NCBI GenBank assembly: GCA_038363925.1
Contig: JAQQWL010000011.1
Coordinates: forward strand, 2,542,001-2,606,000
Reading direction: 5' to 3'
Length of the DNA stretch: 64,000 bases
Source of the DNA: Apiospora phragmitis
Taxonomy: Eukaryota; Ascomycota; Sordariomycetes; Amphisphaeriales; Apiosporaceae
Below are positions 60,003 through 64,000 of the stretch, piece after piece. Both the position numbers and the translations under genes were made by a program. How positions within the stretch are numbered: position 1 is the first letter of the stretch; each line of letters begins with the position of its first letter. A model generated the notes under the pieces. The model ran no database searches and was not told where the DNA came from. It saw only the letters and a list, made by a program, of their open reading frames with translations.

Positions 60003-63000
60003 TTACGCAGTTAAAGCGTCCGCATTGGGAGAGCCTGCTGCTGCTGCTGCTACCTGCTGCTCCTCAAGAGCACTAGCAGCGACTTTGCCCTCGTCTCTCT
60101 CAAGCAGCTCTATAGCCTCGACCAGGACTTGGTTGGCAGGCACATTGACGTCCTTGAGCTTGACCTTGAACACGTCGCCCAGCCGGACGTCAGCCATCTT
60201 GGACACGCCGTTCATGGCGTCGGGCCGCAGCCAGGCCTGGCGGTGGAACCAGTCTAGACGGCCGACGATGCTGCTGCGCCCGGCGACGTGGGCTACGGTA
60301 AACTTGAACGTCTCGGGCAGCGGCGCCTCGTTGAACTTCCAGGCGCGCACGAGGGCCTGCAGCACCCACTGCTCCGCCCCCTGCGCATTGTTGAGGGCCC
60401 GGATCTGCTTCTCCCGCACCCGCAGCATGGGGAGCATACGATCCAGCTTTGCGCGATCGAAGGGGAGGAAAGAGTCGTCCTTGTTGCCCACTAGGCTCTT
60501 GCCCCGCTTCATCTCCTCGAGGATCGCAGCTTCGATCTGCCAATGAACGATGAGATCGCCGAATCGGCAAAGAGGCGACGTGGCCTTGGTGTACATGTCA
60601 ACACCCATGGTGAAATGGGGGCCCGGAGTTGTACTGATTTCATCGCCGCCTAGAAGTGCGCCAAGATGCCTCCACTGATTGTCCGAAGGCCGTACGCCGG
60701 CTTCCAAAAGGGGGTAGAATACCTTACGCGTGTACTGATGAATGAGCGACGCGTTTTGGGTGGCGTGCGGCTGCGAACGATAGAGGATCGGCACGCCTCG
60801 CTCGTTGCACCACTGTGCAGCTACTTCACCTGCCAAGCGCATCGAGTTTTCAACAAGGTCTGTGCCTTGGTTTTGAGGGAATCCCACAGTGATTGCAGGG
60901 TCTCCCACCACACTAATGAAGCCGTTCTCTAATGCAGTTTGTTCGGTGGGTTGAAGGTAGACGCGAGGCTCAGCACGAGGCTGGTAGAATGGGGTGGCGC
61001 CTTTCTGAAGTCGTTGCCTCTGAATTGCTTTACCAAGCTTGGACAAGAGAGCCAAGTCATCTTTCTGTCCTGCGCTGAGTTGATCAGGCTGCGTCAAGGC
61101 TCTTGCAGGGCTAGTCTGTTGTATCATGAGCCCAACGGTAAGTTGTTCAGAGCTCCATTGAGGATCCTTTCTTGTTTCGCCAAGGGCAATGTTGACCGCT
61201 TCGGGTGTGATGAAGACAACGTTGCCGAGTCTGCCTGGTGTGATCTTCCGGCCCAGCAGGTCTCCTTGGGAGTTGACCAGGGCGCTTATAGTGAGACAAG
61301 GCCTGTTCTTACCAAGGGAAAACTCGTCGGCACCAACGCCGGGGGGTAGCATGCGGGAATAGTGACCTTGCAGATAGACGGTTTCGGGAATGAGCTCTGC
61401 GTATTTGGCCACCCGCGACTCGACATCAATGGCGGATGCAGGATCTGCCACATGCACGTGAATCCAAAACTGATCAGAATCAGATTTTCGCTCAACAGAA
61501 ACCCCATCGTCGATCTCTGTGGTAGACTCAGCATCAATGCAGTAGGTAGTCACATGGTCCCAGTGCTGCCGACGACCCTCAAAGACGTCCGAAACCATAC
61601 CCTTCTCTTTCTCGCCTGAGATGTGTCGGATAAACCCGCCACCGCGCCGGACCTCGACGCCGGGGAAACGAATGCTATATCGGGACTGAATCTCCCAGGG
61701 AGGTATCCAGCCGACTTCTTGGAGAAAAGTCCACCCAGCAGTAGTGGTGAATCCCTGATCCTCATACCTGTCAAGGGCGCGAATGATAGCCGATCCCAAA
61801 CATTGCAGGCTAGAATACTTCGGGAACTTTTCGTAGCTAGCCCACAGCTCTATGAATTGCAACACCTCAATATCGGTGGCAGTCCACTTTGGCAAAGGTC
61901 GCGTCGGCTTTGTGGATGGCCCAATCAACCCATGGGGCGAGGGCTTGCGATGTGCTCGGCTTTGGTCGATAGCTTGGCGAGCGGTCTCGATAAATTCCAC
62001 CAAAGTGTCAGGATCACCCTTGCGTGATTTTCCCCTACGGTTTTCGGGCGTGGTCTCCACGTAGTCGCGCACCAGACTCTCGACTCTCTTGATAATGCGC
62101 ACCTCGGACAGCGGGCTCACTTCAAACAAATAAGACCGCCGGTGGCCGGTCTGTTTGAGCGGTCGGAAGAACATCTCATCCTGTAGGATAGCCCTATGCA
62201 CTGCGTACAATGCGGTGGCGCTAAACTTGTTGTTTTCTTTCGCGGTAGAGGGTAGAAGAAGCTCGGCAATCTCGTAGAGATCGAGATAGCGATGTTCCAC
62301 GGCATCTCCAATGAAGCCGCTAGAAGAGTCCAGGGTTCCAGCATTTTCCTGATAGATGGCCTCAGCCGCTTGAGAGAAGTCGAGCATTTTGCGAAGAAGC
62401 GGAGCACCGGCAGTCCGCGACGGCCCATGACCGAGATCCTGCAGAGCATTGAGCGCCTCCATAGGTATATCTCCTGCGGGAAGCTCTGCAATGATGGCTT
62501 CGAGCTCGCTGGGTTGGGCAAACTTGGGCACAACAAATAAAGGGTTCACGCCGAGTCCAGAAAACCATTTGCCACTACTGGTGTAGAAATGCTCGAAGCC
62601 AGATATGCGGCCTAGGCACACGGCGAGCATAGGTCGCCGGGAACCATCTGAGCTGTACGATGCATTAGTAAAAGGTCAACGTGGAACATCAAGAGTGAGC
62701 CATACCTCAGTTCAACCATGTCGCCAGATGCCAGCATCGTATCGTCGGATCGGAGCTCAGAAAGCTCGTCCCCCTGAAACAAGGGGGAGTTGGCATCGAA
62801 CTGCGCCATGGTTACATTCTGAGGGCGCGTGAGGCTGTTGGACAGGTCGCCCGAATGGGGGTCATCTGCCAGCATCGTTTGTGCTTCATCAGGATTGTCC
62901 CTCTCCCAGTGCCGCAGACGCTGCCGGATTGGAAGCTGGTTCCCCAATTTCTTCGCCCGATAGGCGGAAACTCGAGGGCTGCTCTTTGCATCCTGGTTCT

Positions 63001-63223
63001 GATGGTGCTGTACCGTGGCAAATCCCTGACATCAAGATCAGCTTTTATGCGCGGATGGGAACGCTCGAGTAAGTTTACCTACCCTGGTTTTTTTCAATGG
63101 CTGGTTCCAAGAGGCTTGATATGACTTTCTTGCCAAGTCTAGCCTAGGAGATGCAGCACTGGAAGCCAGCCTTCGGGAAGTGCATTGCCAGCATACATAG
63201 GACCGGCCCGATGCCTGTAACAT
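60003..63223 (-). CDS. cyt-4: Mitochondrial 3'-5' exoribonuclease CYT-4 / Dss1 (RNase II family)
   Basis: Exons 63223-63083, 63025-62706 and 62652-60003 (introns 57 and 53 nt), 1036 aa. The N-terminus MLQASGRSYVCWQCTSRRLA is a mitochondrial presequence. A region with AQFDANSPLFQGDELSEL and SGDMVELSSDGSRRPMLAVC follows. The RNB catalytic domain starts near residue 510 with TTYCIDAESTTEIDDGVSVE, whose acidic cluster binds Mg2+. It continues through SRMLPPGVGADEFSLGKNRP and the late KATSPLCRFGDLIVHWQIEA with the conserved Arg. A basic S1-like tail ends the protein. In Neurospora cyt-4 is needed for mitochondrial RNA turnover, 5'/3' end processing and group I intron splicing; in yeast Dss1 works with Suv3. 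No frame break in 3.1 kb of coding sequence. Confidence 0.94.
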
Positions 63224-63820
63224 GATGCCTCTCAAATATACGATGCGTGTCGTGTGCACAGCGCTGGTTGTATTGATACGCATGGAAATGCAAATGGAAG
63301 ATTTCTCGGGCAAATTGAGGCAAGGGTGTCACGTGCTCGTTCAATGACCCACTAGCTCATGATTGGCTGGTTTCACTTGCAGAGAGTCGAGTCATCATCC
63401 AATGTAATCGATCGATTCCTATCATAATGGTTTGAGATGCCCTCACGGTCATACATCATTCGGATAAAGACATCAATAGTATGCAATAACAAATCGCGGT
63501 TGCAGCAATGCGCCAAGGTAGCTAGAGCACTGTCTACTTTGTATGCGGTTCTCAAATGGCGGCAAAATGGCAGGTAAGACATGTCCGCATGCAGGTATTT
63601 CGATGATAAAGCTTCCCTTGTTATGCTGAAGAGGCAATATAGTGACTACACAAGCTCAAAAGATGTGGCCTCCGCCTTCGTCGTCAAAGGCCCGGCAGAT
63701 ATCCTTTGTCTTTGGGGTTTATTTTTAGCCTCCCCCCCCCCCCGGGGACCCTTGATCTTCTGTCTACCTCGCCTTTGTTGATCCACAACAACACTCTTTG
63801 CATTATCAAGAAAAGAAAAA
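63224..63820. promoter_or_regulatory. Divergent promoter region, CYT-4 / secreted protein, with poly-C tract
   Basis: About 600 bp between two start codons. It contains a run of 12 C followed by 4 G (63732-63747), about 90 bp before the + strand start, a place where sequence length is unreliable. Confidence 0.55.
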
Positions 63821-64000
63821 ATGGCTGTTCGACGATACGCACTTCTTGCATTGGCCGGTGCCGCGCTGGCCCAGATGGAAGGCCAGATGCCCATGTCTTC
63901 TTCCGCCGCCGCCGCCGGTGCATCCACCATGCCCCCCGAGGCTGTACCGATGACCGATGCGGCCTCCTCGCCCATGTACTCCCTGCCCATCACTACTGAT
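63821..64000 (+). CDS. Secreted protein, unrecognised (3' end outside window)
   Basis: ATG 63821 in context AAAAAATGG. The first 60 residues are visible. MAVRRYALLALAGAALA is a clear signal peptide with a likely cut after ALA, before QMEGQ. The mature start is rich in Met, Ser, Ala and Pro (QMPMSSSAAAAGASTMPPEA), as in many fungal cell-wall or GPI-anchored proteins and low-complexity effectors. No domain is visible, so no function is proposed. The gene runs off the right edge. Confidence 0.75.
   Translation, partial: MAVRRYALLALAGAALAQMEGQMPMSSSAAAAGASTMPPEAVPMTDAASSPMYSLPITTD

Overview
The window is nuclear DNA of a filamentous ascomycete, most likely a Sordariomycete and possibly Hypocreales (inference). 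Genes carry short GT..AG introns of about 53-254 nt with CTNAC-like branch points. Recognisable products include a leashin/involucrin-repeat protein, Zn(II)2Cys6 and C2H2 regulators, the cyt-4 mitochondrial RNase, CIA84 and an Hmp1/CsbD protein. Both edges cut a gene.

Layout. 1-11761: 3' part of a giant Lys-block repeat protein (+). 12432-15623: C6 zinc-cluster regulator (-). 17331-19445: unknown helical, probably mitochondrial protein (-). 20092-20714: Hmp1/CsbD-like protein (-). 22390-24115: cysteine desulfurase NFS1 (-). 24116-25711: gene-less stretch with two hairpins. 25712-26724: C2H2 regulator (-). 27500-29563: divergent IMP3 (-) and mitoribosomal bS18m (+). 29889-32376: PPR protein CIA84 (-). 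34780-36405: acyltransferase-3 (-). 38125-39349: porphobilinogen synthase HEM2 (-). 40363-44880: divergent SEC10 (-) and NUS1 (+). 45226-48541: divergent AlkB-like dioxygenase (-) and TRM5 (+). 48542-56693: about 8.2 kb with no gene that I can support. 56694-58454: REG1-type PP1 regulator (+). 60003-63223: CYT-4 exoribonuclease (-). 63821 to the right edge: start of a secreted protein (+).

How the genes relate. This is mostly ordinary housekeeping DNA, not a biosynthetic cluster. Many products serve mitochondria or RNA: NFS1, bS18m, CIA84, CYT-4, probably TRM5, and perhaps the 17.3 kb gene. Four gene pairs start head-to-head over 0.38-0.82 kb.

Two points matter most. First, at least 13 single-base frame breaks, mostly in short homopolymers, interrupt otherwise intact and often essential genes. 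They look like sequence errors rather than pseudogenes, so annotated proteins will be split unless corrected. Second, TRM5 has a 69-nt in-frame intron after codon 2. If retained, it adds a basic, acid-free N-terminus that resembles a mitochondrial presequence, which suggests splicing-controlled dual targeting. Other leads are paired hairpins near 25.2-25.6 kb, a 13-nt microexon in IMP3, and a PCNA-box-like N-terminus on the AlkB protein.
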